A stretch of 64,000 bases of DNA from an uncultured Lachnospiraceae bacterium (GTDB taxonomy: Bacteria > Bacillota > Clostridia > Lachnospirales > Lachnospiraceae), in NCBI GenBank assembly GCA_910586645.1, contig CAJUIS010000012.1, positions 1 to 64,000 on the forward strand. The letters are read 5' to 3'. How positions within the stretch are numbered: position 1 is the stretch's first letter; every line of letters begins with the position of its first letter. The translations under genes were made by a program, and so were the position numbers. Below the pieces are notes generated by a model, which worked only from the letters and a program-made list of their open reading frames with translations, did not search any database and was not told the origin of the DNA. Below, in pieces: positions 43,018 through 51,320 of this stretch.

Positions 43018-44706
43018 GTGGAAATCAATTCGATAAACGCTGCCGTATTTACCAAAATGTTCCTGGCAGGAGCCGCAAATCTGGATGCAAAAAAAGAGTG
43101 GATCAATGAATTAAACGTATTTCCGGTTCCGGACGGCGATACAGGTACAAATATGTCTATGACGATTCTTTCTGCGGCCAAAGAAGTGGAGGCTCTGAAA
43201 AATCCTGACTTAAAATCTCTGGCCAAGGCGATTTCTTCCGGCTCCCTGCGCGGGGCAAGGGGAAATTCCGGTGTGATTTTATCTCAGTTGTTCCGGGGAT
43301 TTGCGAAAGTGATTGCAGAATATGAAGTCATTACGGTTCCCGTAATGGCGAGGGCGATGGAAAAAGCGTCGGAGACGGCATACAAAGCGGTTATGAAGCC
43401 GAAAGAAGGCACGATTCTTACAGTTGCAAAAGGCGCGGCGCAAAAGGGAATGGAGCTAAAGGAGACGACAGAGGATCTGCTGGCATTTTTGGAAGCGGTT
43501 GTCAAAGAAGCTGACCGCGTGCTGAGAAAGACGCCGGATATGCTTCCTGTGTTAAAACAGGTGGGCGTTGTGGATTCCGGCGGACAGGGACTTGTGGAAG
43601 TTATGCGGGGCGCGTTTTTTGCTCTGCAGGGCAGGGAAATTGCATTTCCTGTTTCCTCTTCTGAACATACGGACGCAAAAGACGTCAGGGCGTCCTCTTA
43701 TATTGACGCACAGGCGAATCAGGAGATCAAATTTTCTTATTGTACGCAGTTTTTAATTATGTCAGAAAAGCCCTTCAGTGAAAAAAAAGAACGTGAATTT
43801 AAGGCATATCTGGAGGAAATCGGAGATTCCATTGTAGTCGTTGCAGATGATGAGATCGTAAAGGTACATGTACATACCAACGATCCCGGTCTTGCAATGC
43901 AGAGAGGTCTGACGTATGGCAGCCTTACGACAATTATTATAGAAAATATGAAACTGGAGCGGGATGAAAAGGTTTCCGCTATGAAGGAGAAGGAAATGCA
44001 GCGGGCAGTCGCTGCAGTGCCGGAGCAGACGCCAAAAGAACCGGAAAAAGAGATGGGCTTTGTGGCTGTGTCGATTGGGGAGGGCCTGGATGAGATATTT
44101 AAGGGGCTTGGAGCCGATTACATTATTGAAGGCGGGCAGACGATGAATCCCAGCACGGAAGACGTGCTGTCAGCAGTTTCAAAAGTCAGCGCGAAATGCG
44201 TCTTTATCCTTCCAAACAATAAAAATATCATTCTTGCAGCCAACCAGGCGGCCTCTCTTTGTGAAGACAAAGAGGTAATCGTAATTCCGACAAAGACAAT
44301 TCCGCAGGGGATTACGGCGCTTGTGAATTTTATTCCGGATCAGTCCGTGAAGGAAAATGAAGAGCATATGAATGAAGAAATTTCCAGGATTAAGACGGGA
44401 CAGGTGACGTATGCCGTTCGTGATACGGAGATTGACGATAAAGAAATTCATCAGGGCGACTATATGGGAATCGGAGATCAGTCGATTCTTGCCGCAGGGA
44501 CTGACCGGAAGGCCGTTGTGTTTGATATGATTTCACAGATGGTTGATGAAGATTCAGCTCTGATCAGCATTTACTACGGGAAAGAAGGTTCCAGGGAAGA
44601 AGCGGAAGAATTTGCAGAACGGCTGGAACAGGATTATCCGGATTTAGAGGTGGAAATCAATGAAGGCGGCCAGCCGATTTATTATTATATTGTATCCGTA
44701 GAGTAG
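43018..44706 (+). CDS. fakA: Fatty acid kinase catalytic subunit FakA
   Basis: Phosphorylates FakB-bound fatty acids. The 562-aa protein starts with a DAK2 (DhaL-type) ATP-binding domain, residues about 1-200 (NVFPVPDGDTGTNMSMT; GSLRGARGNSGVILSQLFRG). A middle domain and a C-terminal DegV-like (FakA_C) region follow (FVAVSIGEGLDEIFKGLGAD; IIEGGQTMNPSTEDVL). The GTG at 43018 has AAGGAGG 8 nt upstream. A DegV/FakB protein is encoded at 10701. recG follows after 14 nt, an order close to that of Bacillus and related genomes. Confidence 0.93.
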   Translation: MEINSINAAVFTKMFLAGAANLDAKKEWINELNVFPVPDGDTGTNMSMTILSAAKEVEALKNPDLKSLAKAISSGSLRGARGNSGVILSQLFRGFAKVIAEYEVITVPVMARAMEKASETAYKAVMKPKEGTILTVAKGAAQKGMELKETTEDLLAFLEAVVKEADRVLRKTPDMLPVLKQVGVVDSGGQGLVEVMRGAFFALQGREIAFPVSSSEHTDAKDVRASSYIDAQANQEIKFSYCTQFLIMSEKPFSEKKEREFKAYLEEIGDSIVVVADDEIVKVHVHTNDPGLAMQRGLTYGSLTTIIIENMKLERDEKVSAMKEKEMQRAVAAVPEQTPKEPEKEMGFVAVSIGEGLDEIFKGLGADYIIEGGQTMNPSTEDVLSAVSKVSAKCVFILPNNKNIILAANQAASLCEDKEVIVIPTKTIPQGITALVNFIPDQSVKENEEHMNEEISRIKTGQVTYAVRDTEIDDKEIHQGDYMGIGDQSILAAGTDRKAVVFDMISQMVDEDSALISIYYGKEGSREEAEEFAERLEQDYPDLEVEINEGGQPIYYYIVSVE

Positions 44707-44720
44707 GACAGAGGTGTTTT

Positions 44721-46769
44721 ATGAAGTTGGAATCGCCGATTACGGCAGTCAAAGGAATCGGGAGCCAGACGGAAAAACGGATGAATCGAATTGGAGTATA
44801 TACCGTAAAGGATATACTCCTTCATTATCCCAGGGATTATATTGCATTGAAAGCCCCGGTGCGCCCGTCAGAGATTGCGGCGGCGGGGCTTTATGCCGTG
44901 GAAGGCAAAGCGCTGTCTGCGCCGGTTTTAAAAAAGACAAACCGAATGGAGCTTGTATGGGCCAGTATAGGGGATGCTTTTGGCAAAATAGAGACAGTCT
45001 GGTTTCGTATGCCTTATATCCGAAGCAAAATAAAAGCGGGAGAGACGTATATATTTTATGGCAGGGTGAAAGAAAAAGGCAGGGGCTACAGCATGGAGCA
45101 GCCCGAGATTTATACAAAAGAGCAGTATGAGGAAAAGAGAAAGACGCTTCAGCCAGTGTATGCGAAAACAGAAGGGTTAAGCAGCCAGATGATCGCAAAA
45201 ACAGTGCGGCAGGCGTTTTTGGAGTTGTCGATGGCGTATGAATTTTTGCCGGAGTCCCTGCGGAAAAAAGAGGGTCTTTGTGAATATAACTTTGCGCTTC
45301 GCCAGATTCATTTTCCGGATGATATGGAATGTCTGATTCTGGCGAGAAAGCGTCTCGTATTTGACGAATTTTTTCTTTTTTTGCTGAATATGCAGCTTCA
45401 GAAAGAGAAAAAAATTCAGATTCCAAACGATTATCCGATTGAAAATGAGACGGTGATTCCCTATGTTCTTTCGCATCTTCCCTATCAGCTGACAAAGGCT
45501 CAGAAAAAGTGTCTGGATGAAGTGATTTGCGATATGAAACAGGAAACGGTTATGCAGCGTCTTGTACAGGGAGACGTGGGTTCCGGAAAGACAATTGTCG
45601 CATTTTTATGTATGGCGCTGATGGGGGAAAACGGTTATCAGTCCGCATTGATGGCGCCGACGGAAGTTCTGGCAAGGCAGCATTATGAGACGTTTACAGG
45701 GATGTGCAGAGCGTATTCTCTGGAAAGAAAGGTGATTTTGCTTACAGGGTCGCTTACCGCAAGAGAGAAGCGGAGAGCTTATGAAGATATGCAGATGCAT
45801 CCGGACGCCATGATTATCGGAACGCAGGCGCTGATTCAGGAGAAAGCGTTTTTTCCGAATCTTGGGCTTGTCATTACGGATGAACAGCACCGTTTTGGCG
45901 TTCGTCAGAGAGAAACGCTGGTGGAAAAAGGGATGCATCCTCATATTCTGGCAATGAGCGCAACGCCGATTCCAAGGACGCTTGCTATTATCCTGTATGG
46001 AGATATGGATATTTCCGTGATCGACGAAGTCCCGGCGAAGCGCCTGCCGAATAAGAACTGTGTCGTAGGGATTTCTTACCGGAAAACGGCCTATGAGTTT
46101 ATCCGGAAAGAAATTCAAAGCGGCCATCAGGCTTATGTGATCTGCCCTTTGGTGGAGGAAAGCGAAGAACTGGAGGCGGAAAACGTAGCGGATTATACAA
46201 AAAAACTGGGAGATTACTATCAGGGAAGCGTGAGAATCGGATGCTTAAACGGAAAGATGAAGCCCGCCGAAAAAAACAGGGTGATGGAAGCTTTTGCAAA
46301 GAATGAAATTGAGCTTCTGGTTTCCACTACCGTTGTAGAAGTTGGGGTTGACGTGCCGAATGCGACAGTTATAATGATTGAAAATGCGGAACGTTTCGGC
46401 CTGGCGCAGCTGCATCAGCTTCGGGGCAGGGTAGGGCGCGGAAGCGCACAGTCGTACTGCATTATGCTGGATCACGCGCAGAGCCGGGAATCAAAGCGCA
46501 GGCTTGAAATTTTAAATCATTCCAATGACGGTTTTTTTATTGCGGGAGAAGATTTAAAGCTCCGGGGCCCGGGAGATTTTTTTGGAATCCGGCAAAGCGG
46601 AGATCTGGAGTTTTCGCTTGCGGACATTTATCAGGATGCGGATGTGTTAAAACGGGCGGCGGACGCAGTGAAAGAGATTCTGGAAAAAGATCCGGATTTA
46701 AGGGAAGAGGAGCATACGAATCTGGCTGTGATGGTAAGAGACTCTCAGTCAGGAGGAATGAGCCTGTGA
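44721..46769 (+). CDS. recG: ATP-dependent DNA helicase RecG
   Basis: Reverses stalled replication forks and acts in recombination repair. The 682-aa protein has the N-terminal OB wedge domain (about residues 50-180). The helicase core has Walker A GDVGSGKT, the DEQHRFG box, SATPIPRT, and the C-terminal QLHQLRGRVGRG motif. The length is typical. It is the last gene of the gls24-fakA run and converges with rqcH, whose end is 18 nt away. Confidence 0.96.
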   Translation: MKLESPITAVKGIGSQTEKRMNRIGVYTVKDILLHYPRDYIALKAPVRPSEIAAAGLYAVEGKALSAPVLKKTNRMELVWASIGDAFGKIETVWFRMPYIRSKIKAGETYIFYGRVKEKGRGYSMEQPEIYTKEQYEEKRKTLQPVYAKTEGLSSQMIAKTVRQAFLELSMAYEFLPESLRKKEGLCEYNFALRQIHFPDDMECLILARKRLVFDEFFLFLLNMQLQKEKKIQIPNDYPIENETVIPYVLSHLPYQLTKAQKKCLDEVICDMKQETVMQRLVQGDVGSGKTIVAFLCMALMGENGYQSALMAPTEVLARQHYETFTGMCRAYSLERKVILLTGSLTAREKRRAYEDMQMHPDAMIIGTQALIQEKAFFPNLGLVITDEQHRFGVRQRETLVEKGMHPHILAMSATPIPRTLAIILYGDMDISVIDEVPAKRLPNKNCVVGISYRKTAYEFIRKEIQSGHQAYVICPLVEESEELEAENVADYTKKLGDYYQGSVRIGCLNGKMKPAEKNRVMEAFAKNEIELLVSTTVVEVGVDVPNATVIMIENAERFGLAQLHQLRGRVGRGSAQSYCIMLDHAQSRESKRRLEILNHSNDGFFIAGEDLKLRGPGDFFGIRQSGDLEFSLADIYQDADVLKRAADAVKEILEKDPDLREEEHTNLAVMVRDSQSGGMSL

Positions 46770-46780
46770 CAGGGAAAAGA

Positions 46781-46818
46781 GGACATTTCAGGAAATCTCC
46801 TCAATCCCTGAAATGTCC
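46781..46818. terminator. Inverted repeat at the recG/rqcH convergence
   Basis: A perfect 12-bp stem (GGACATTTCAGG, 46781-46792, with 46807-46818) around a 14-nt loop. It covers the last codons of rqcH. On the minus strand TCTTTTCCC follows, so it may stop rqcH transcripts; on the plus strand there is no T tract. Confidence 0.5.
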
Positions 46819-48524
46819 GGATGGATGGTCAAAGAATAATTTGTATAATAAACTACGAAACCCGGTGCGCTGCCATTGGGTTTCTTGACGTTTTTCCGCT
46901 GAAGATAGTCAATTTCCACTTTTTCACTGTCCTTGCCTTTTGAGTAAAATCCGGCCAGCTTTCCGGCTTCTTCAAAAGTGGAATCCGGCAGCTCCTTTCC
47001 CTCGGTTTTTACAATAACGTGAGAGCCGGGCATACCCTTTGCATGAAACCACCAGTCGCCTCCTGTGGCAAACTGAAACGTAAGCTCGTCATTTTGAAAA
47101 TTGTTTTTCCCCACATACATATGAAACCCGTCGGATGAAACGTAATGGAGCGGCTTGCTTTTTATTTTTGCCTTTTTCTCATTTCTTTTTTTGCGGATGT
47201 ATCCAAATTCGGTCAGTTCTTCCCGGATCTGCACGAGATCTTCTTCCAAAATGGCGATGTCAAGCGCAGTTGCAATGCTTTCCAGATGATCGATTTCTGA
47301 TTTCGTTTCTTCGATTAGGGCAGTCAGAGCTTCGTAGGTGCGCTTGAGTTTCCCGTAGCGATCGAAGTATTTTTTTGCATTTTCGGAAGCGGAAAGCTGA
47401 TCGTCCAAAGGGATTGCAATCATTTCGTTGGTATAGTAATTGAGCGCTTCTAAAGATTTTGCACCTTCTTTCAGGCCGTAGCCGTAGGTGTTTAAAAGTT
47501 CGCCGTAAATCCTGTATTTTTCCCGTTTTTCCGTGTCTTTTAACTGTTTTTGCTGCAGAATATATTTTTTTTTGTTCCGTTCCAGCGCTGTTGTGACAAC
47601 TCTTCGTAAATCAGAAGATTTCTGCCGGATTCTGGTATAGGAATTGCGCCGGGCATAATAAGTTTCCAAGACTCTGGAGACGGAATCGTACGCATGGGTT
47701 TCAAAATCCTGGTAAACAGAAAGCCGGACTGCTGCAAATTCAATCGGTTCTTTTCCTTTGTAAATAATATTCGGTGAAAAACAGAAATTCTGAATGTCGT
47801 GGAAAAACCAGTCAAAATTGTGATACAGGTGCAGTTTTTCATCTTCGTTCAGGGAACCGGTGGAAAAATCCCCGTCAATCCCGGCCCGAAAACAGATTTC
47901 ATTGGCGATTACCGGGCTGATTCCGGTGTAGGAATTGTAAATCGCTTTGCAGACGGATTCCGGCCTGTGGAAAACGGAGGCGAAGAAAGATTCTTTTTCG
48001 CAAAGCAGGGGGTTTTCTTTTTGTGTCGTTTCTGGAATAAAGTAGCTCCGGCCCGGAAGCACTTCCCGCACGGAGCTTACCTGGGCGGAAATGTGCTTGA
48101 TGCTGTCGATGATTGTGCCGTCTTCTTTACGGAAAATAATGTTGCTGTGTTTTCCCATCAGCTCTACGGTAAGGATTTTATGGCAGACGTCTCCCAAATC
48201 ATCCAGGTGTTCGATTTCAAAATGGATGATGCGTTCCAGACCCGGCTGGCGGATGGCCGTAATCCTGCCGTTTGCAATATGCTTGCGTAAAAGCATACAA
48301 AAATTTGGAGCCGTTAAGGGGCTTTTTTTATTCTGATCGGTCAGATAAAGGAACGGAAGGGATGCGCTGGCGGACATTGCAAGCCGGTGCGCTCCGTTTT
48401 GCCCTTTTAACGTAAAAAGAAGCTCATCCTTTTCCGGCTGGGCTATTTTATTGATTCTGCTGTTTAAAATGGTCTGGTTCAGTTCATAAACGAGATTTGC
48501 AACTACAATTCCGTCGAAAGCCAT
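46788..48524 (-). CDS. rqcH: NFACT family protein RqcH (ribosome quality control)
   Basis: Binds 50S subunits with stalled peptidyl-tRNA and recruits tRNA-Ala to add C-terminal alanine tails that mark the peptide for degradation. The 578-aa protein has NFACT-N (MAFDGIVVANLVYELNQTI; FCMLLRKHIANGRI), a long coiled-coil middle (about 290-430) and NFACT-R (GGDWWFHAKGMPGSHVIVKT; KPNGSAPGFVVYYTNYSL). GGAGG precedes the start. It is the only chromosomal core gene on the minus strand here, divergent from glnS across a repeat element and convergent with recG. Homologues are often called fibronectin-binding protein FbpA. Confidence 0.93.
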   Translation of the reverse strand: MAFDGIVVANLVYELNQTILNSRINKIAQPEKDELLFTLKGQNGAHRLAMSASASLPFLYLTDQNKKSPLTAPNFCMLLRKHIANGRITAIRQPGLERIIHFEIEHLDDLGDVCHKILTVELMGKHSNIIFRKEDGTIIDSIKHISAQVSSVREVLPGRSYFIPETTQKENPLLCEKESFFASVFHRPESVCKAIYNSYTGISPVIANEICFRAGIDGDFSTGSLNEDEKLHLYHNFDWFFHDIQNFCFSPNIIYKGKEPIEFAAVRLSVYQDFETHAYDSVSRVLETYYARRNSYTRIRQKSSDLRRVVTTALERNKKKYILQQKQLKDTEKREKYRIYGELLNTYGYGLKEGAKSLEALNYYTNEMIAIPLDDQLSASENAKKYFDRYGKLKRTYEALTALIEETKSEIDHLESIATALDIAILEEDLVQIREELTEFGYIRKKRNEKKAKIKSKPLHYVSSDGFHMYVGKNNFQNDELTFQFATGGDWWFHAKGMPGSHVIVKTEGKELPDSTFEEAGKLAGFYSKGKDSEKVEIDYLQRKNVKKPNGSAPGFVVYYTNYSLTIHPDISGIEEIS

Positions 48525-48565
48525 TCGTATTTCCTCCGATCTGTCTGTTCTTGGCGTACAAAAAA

Positions 48566-48704
48566 GGCGTATATCTTCTTATTCACTGAGGATACCCTCA
48601 GCAGACAAGGGAACACGCGGTTTTGCACCGCAAATTTGTCATTTTGCCGCATTATTGCCGCTCGGCGTCTTGGGGCGTGTATCCTCTTATCTACTGAGGG
48701 TAAC
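48566..48704. repeat. Intergenic repeat element bounded by two imperfect 31-nt direct repeats
   Basis: The segments at 48566-48596 and 48674-48704 match at about 25 of 31 positions (both start GGCGT, then TATC, CTTAT and ACTGAGG). Between them are GC-rich half-palindromes, including CTGAGG/CCTCAG at 48586-48601 and the CGCGG/CCGC pair near 48616-48631. The element fills the space between the divergent rqcH and glnS genes. A 67-codon minus-strand frame runs through it but looks spurious. It resembles a short non-autonomous interspersed repeat; copy number elsewhere is unknown. Confidence 0.5.
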
Positions 48705-48821
48705 ATAAGAAAAGAGAAATTGCAACCGTCCGGCTAAGGAGGCTGTATATTTTACAGAAAGCGGGTTTTAAATGCATTTTGGGGATTTCACAGAGAAATT
48801 GACTTTTTGTTCCGGCATTTC

Positions 48822-48850
48822 TTTACAATTTTTCTTCTATCAAGTATAAT
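48822..48850 (+). promoter_or_regulatory. Promoter of glnS
   Basis: TTTACA (48822-48827) and TATAAT (48845-48850) are separated by 17 nt. The leader is about 25 nt, too short for a T-box riboswitch. Confidence 0.85.
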
Positions 48851-48883
48851 AGGAGAAATGTTTGAAACGGAAGGATGAAAAAA

Positions 48884-50557
48884 ATGGAACGTGAAGCGGA
48901 ATCTAAAAATTTTATAGAACAGATCATAGAAAAAGATTTGGCAGAAGGGCACTGTAAGGAGGTATGCACAAGGTTTCCGCCGGAACCAAACGGCTATCTG
49001 CATATCGGACATGCAAAGTCCATACTTTTAAATTCCGGTCTTGCAAGAGAATACGGCGGGAAATTTAATCTGCGTTTTGACGATACGAATCCGACGAAAG
49101 AAAAAGTGGAATTTGTGGAATCCATCAAGGAGGACGTGAAATGGCTTGGCGCGGACTGGGAAGACCGCCTGTTTTTCGCGTCGGATTATTTCGGGCAGAT
49201 GTATGACGCCGCTGTAAAACTGATTCAAAAAGGAAAAGCCTACGTATCGGATTTGACTGCAGAAGAGATCCGGGAATACAGGGGCACTTTAACGGAGCCG
49301 GGCAAAGAAGATCCATCCGCGAAAAGAAGCGTGGAGGAAAATTTAAGACTCTTTGCGGAAATGAGAGACGGGAAATACAAAGACGGTGAGAAAGTCCTGC
49401 GCGCAAGAATCGACATGGCTTCTCCGAATATGAACATGAGAGATCCCGTCATTTACCGGGTTGCGCATATGTCCCATCACAATACAAAGGATCAGTGGTG
49501 CATTTACCCGATGTATGATTTTGCGCATCCGATTGAAGACGCGATTGAGGGCGTGACCCACTCGGTTTGCACGCTGGAGTTTGAGGATCACCGGCCGCTG
49601 TATGACTGGGTCGTAAGAGAGCTTGGATATGAACAGCCTCCAAAGCAGATTGAGTTTGCAAAATTATATCTGACAAATGTCGTGACAGGGAAGCGTTACA
49701 TCAAGAAACTCGTAGAAGAAAAGATTGTGGACGGATGGGACGATCCGAGGCTTGTTTCCATTGCGGCGCTTCGGAGAAGAGGCTTTACGCCGGAATCCAT
49801 TCAGAAGTTTGTGGAATTGTGCGGAGTTTCAAAAAGCAACAGCTCTGTGGATTATGCGATGTTGGAATATTGTATCCGGGAGGATTTAAAACTGAAAAAA
49901 ACCCGTGTGATGGCGGTTTTGGATCCGGTTAAAGTCATTATTGACAATTATCCGGAAGGTCAGACAGAAGAGCTTACCATTGTCAATAATATGGAAAATG
50001 AATCGCTTGGCACGCATCGTGTGCCGTTTGGCCGTGAAATTTACATTGACAGAGAAGATTTTATGGAAGAGCCGCCGAAGAAATATTTTCGGATGTTTCC
50101 CGGAAATGAGGTGCGTCTGATGCAGGCATATTTTGTTACCTGCAACAGTTTTGTCAAAGATGAAGACGGAAATATTACGGAAATCCATTGTACGTACGAT
50201 CCGGCGAGCAAGGGAGGCAACAGTCCGGACGGGAGAAAAGTAAAGGGGACGATTCACTGGGTTCCGGCGTTTTGCGCCAAACCGGCAGAAATCCGGCTTT
50301 ATGAAAACATTGTGGATGAAGAGCTTGGCGTATACAATGAAGACGGCAGTCTGAATTTGAATCCAAATTCCCTTACCGTTTTGAAAAACTGTTACGTGGA
50401 GCCGTATGCGGCGGACGCAAAGGCATATGACAGTTTTCAGTTTGTAAGACAGGGGTATTTCTGCGTGGACGCAAAGGATTCTTCGGATGAGCGTCTGGTA
50501 TTTAACCGTATTGTTTCCCTGAAAAGCTCCTACCGCCTGCCGGATCAGAAAAAATAA
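48884..50557 (+). CDS. glnS: Glutaminyl-tRNA synthetase
   Basis: Charges tRNA-Gln directly with glutamine. The 557-aa class I enzyme has the HIGH motif in PPEPNGYLHIGHAKS, the second signature in GVSKSNSSVDY, and two C-terminal anticodon-binding beta barrels (VPFGREIYIDREDF; CTYDP). No YqeY-type tail is present. ATG 48884 has GGAAGG 9 nt upstream and is preferred over ATG 48875. Many Firmicutes lack GlnRS and form Gln-tRNA by transamidation, so its presence is a lineage marker. It is followed by a DUF2225 gene after 16 nt. Confidence 0.95.
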   Translation: MEREAESKNFIEQIIEKDLAEGHCKEVCTRFPPEPNGYLHIGHAKSILLNSGLAREYGGKFNLRFDDTNPTKEKVEFVESIKEDVKWLGADWEDRLFFASDYFGQMYDAAVKLIQKGKAYVSDLTAEEIREYRGTLTEPGKEDPSAKRSVEENLRLFAEMRDGKYKDGEKVLRARIDMASPNMNMRDPVIYRVAHMSHHNTKDQWCIYPMYDFAHPIEDAIEGVTHSVCTLEFEDHRPLYDWVVRELGYEQPPKQIEFAKLYLTNVVTGKRYIKKLVEEKIVDGWDDPRLVSIAALRRRGFTPESIQKFVELCGVSKSNSSVDYAMLEYCIREDLKLKKTRVMAVLDPVKVIIDNYPEGQTEELTIVNNMENESLGTHRVPFGREIYIDREDFMEEPPKKYFRMFPGNEVRLMQAYFVTCNSFVKDEDGNITEIHCTYDPASKGGNSPDGRKVKGTIHWVPAFCAKPAEIRLYENIVDEELGVYNEDGSLNLNPNSLTVLKNCYVEPYAADAKAYDSFQFVRQGYFCVDAKDSSDERLVFNRIVSLKSSYRLPDQKK

Positions 50558-50573
50558 AAAACAGGGAGGATTT

Positions 50574-51320
50574 ATGGAAAAAGAAACAGATTTTCTGTTC
50601 ACCAAGCATATCCGCTGTACTGTTTGCGGGGAAACGTTTGAGACCAGAGTGATAAAAAGCGGGAGTTTAAGGCGTCTGGAGCCGGACTTTGACCTCCGGC
50701 CCAGATTCCGTTATGTAGACGCATTAAAATACGAAGTATATTCCTGCCCGCATTGCGGGTATTCGGCGATGAGCCGCTATTTTGAAAACCTTACGAAGAT
50801 TCAGAAGGATCTGATCCGGGAAAATATCGGCAGCCGGTTCCAGCCGGTTTCCACAAAAGCTCCTGAGACGATTGATTATAAGACGGCAATCCTTCGTTTT
50901 AAGCTGTCGCTGCATAATTCTGAGGTAAAACGTGCGAAACTGAGCGAAAAGGCATATACCTGCCTTAAGATTGCCTGGCTGTATAATTCATATATGGAAG
51001 AGCTGCCGGAAAATACGGAAGAAGAGAGATCGCAGAAAAGCGCGCTGAAACAGACGAAGGATCAGTTTTATCAAAAAGCGTTTGAGGCGTTTAAAGAGAC
51101 AGTCGCAACGGAAGATTTTCCGATTTGCGGCATGGATACGCATACAATGGATTATCTTCTGGCAGCTTTGGCGTGCCATTTCAAAGAATATGCATTTGCC
51201 TCAAAAGCAGTCAGCAATATCTTAACTTCACAGACTGCAGACCGCAGAATAAAGGACAAGGCGCTGGATTTAAAGACGAAGATTGTAGAGGGAATAAAAA
51301 AAGAGAATCAGAATGTTTGA
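50574..51320 (+). CDS. DUF2225 family zinc-ribbon protein
   Basis: A 248-aa cytosolic protein. Two CxxC pairs near the N-terminus (IRCTVCGETF; YSCPHCGYSAM) should bind zinc. The rest is helical with a TPR-like pattern (AYTCLKIAWLYNSYMEEL; YLLAALACHFKEYAFASKA). Function of the family is unknown. AGGGAGG precedes ATG. The stop overlaps the next start by 8 nt, so it is co-expressed with the MocR-type regulator. Confidence 0.85.
   Translation: MEKETDFLFTKHIRCTVCGETFETRVIKSGSLRRLEPDFDLRPRFRYVDALKYEVYSCPHCGYSAMSRYFENLTKIQKDLIRENIGSRFQPVSTKAPETIDYKTAILRFKLSLHNSEVKRAKLSEKAYTCLKIAWLYNSYMEELPENTEEERSQKSALKQTKDQFYQKAFEAFKETVATEDFPICGMDTHTMDYLLAALACHFKEYAFASKAVSNILTSQTADRRIKDKALDLKTKIVEGIKKENQNV

Noticed and set aside
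44714..45130. 138-codon + strand frame at the start of recG
   Set aside because: It lies wholly inside recG in another frame and has irregular, Cys/Gly-rich composition; recG is full-length with all motifs.
48503..48706. 67-codon minus-strand frame upstream of rqcH
   Set aside because: It is a translation of the intergenic repeat element, overlaps the rqcH start and has no ribosome-binding site of its own.
48760..48883. T-box riboswitch before glnS
   Set aside because: The promoter is only about 30 nt from the start codon, so no T-box leader can fit.
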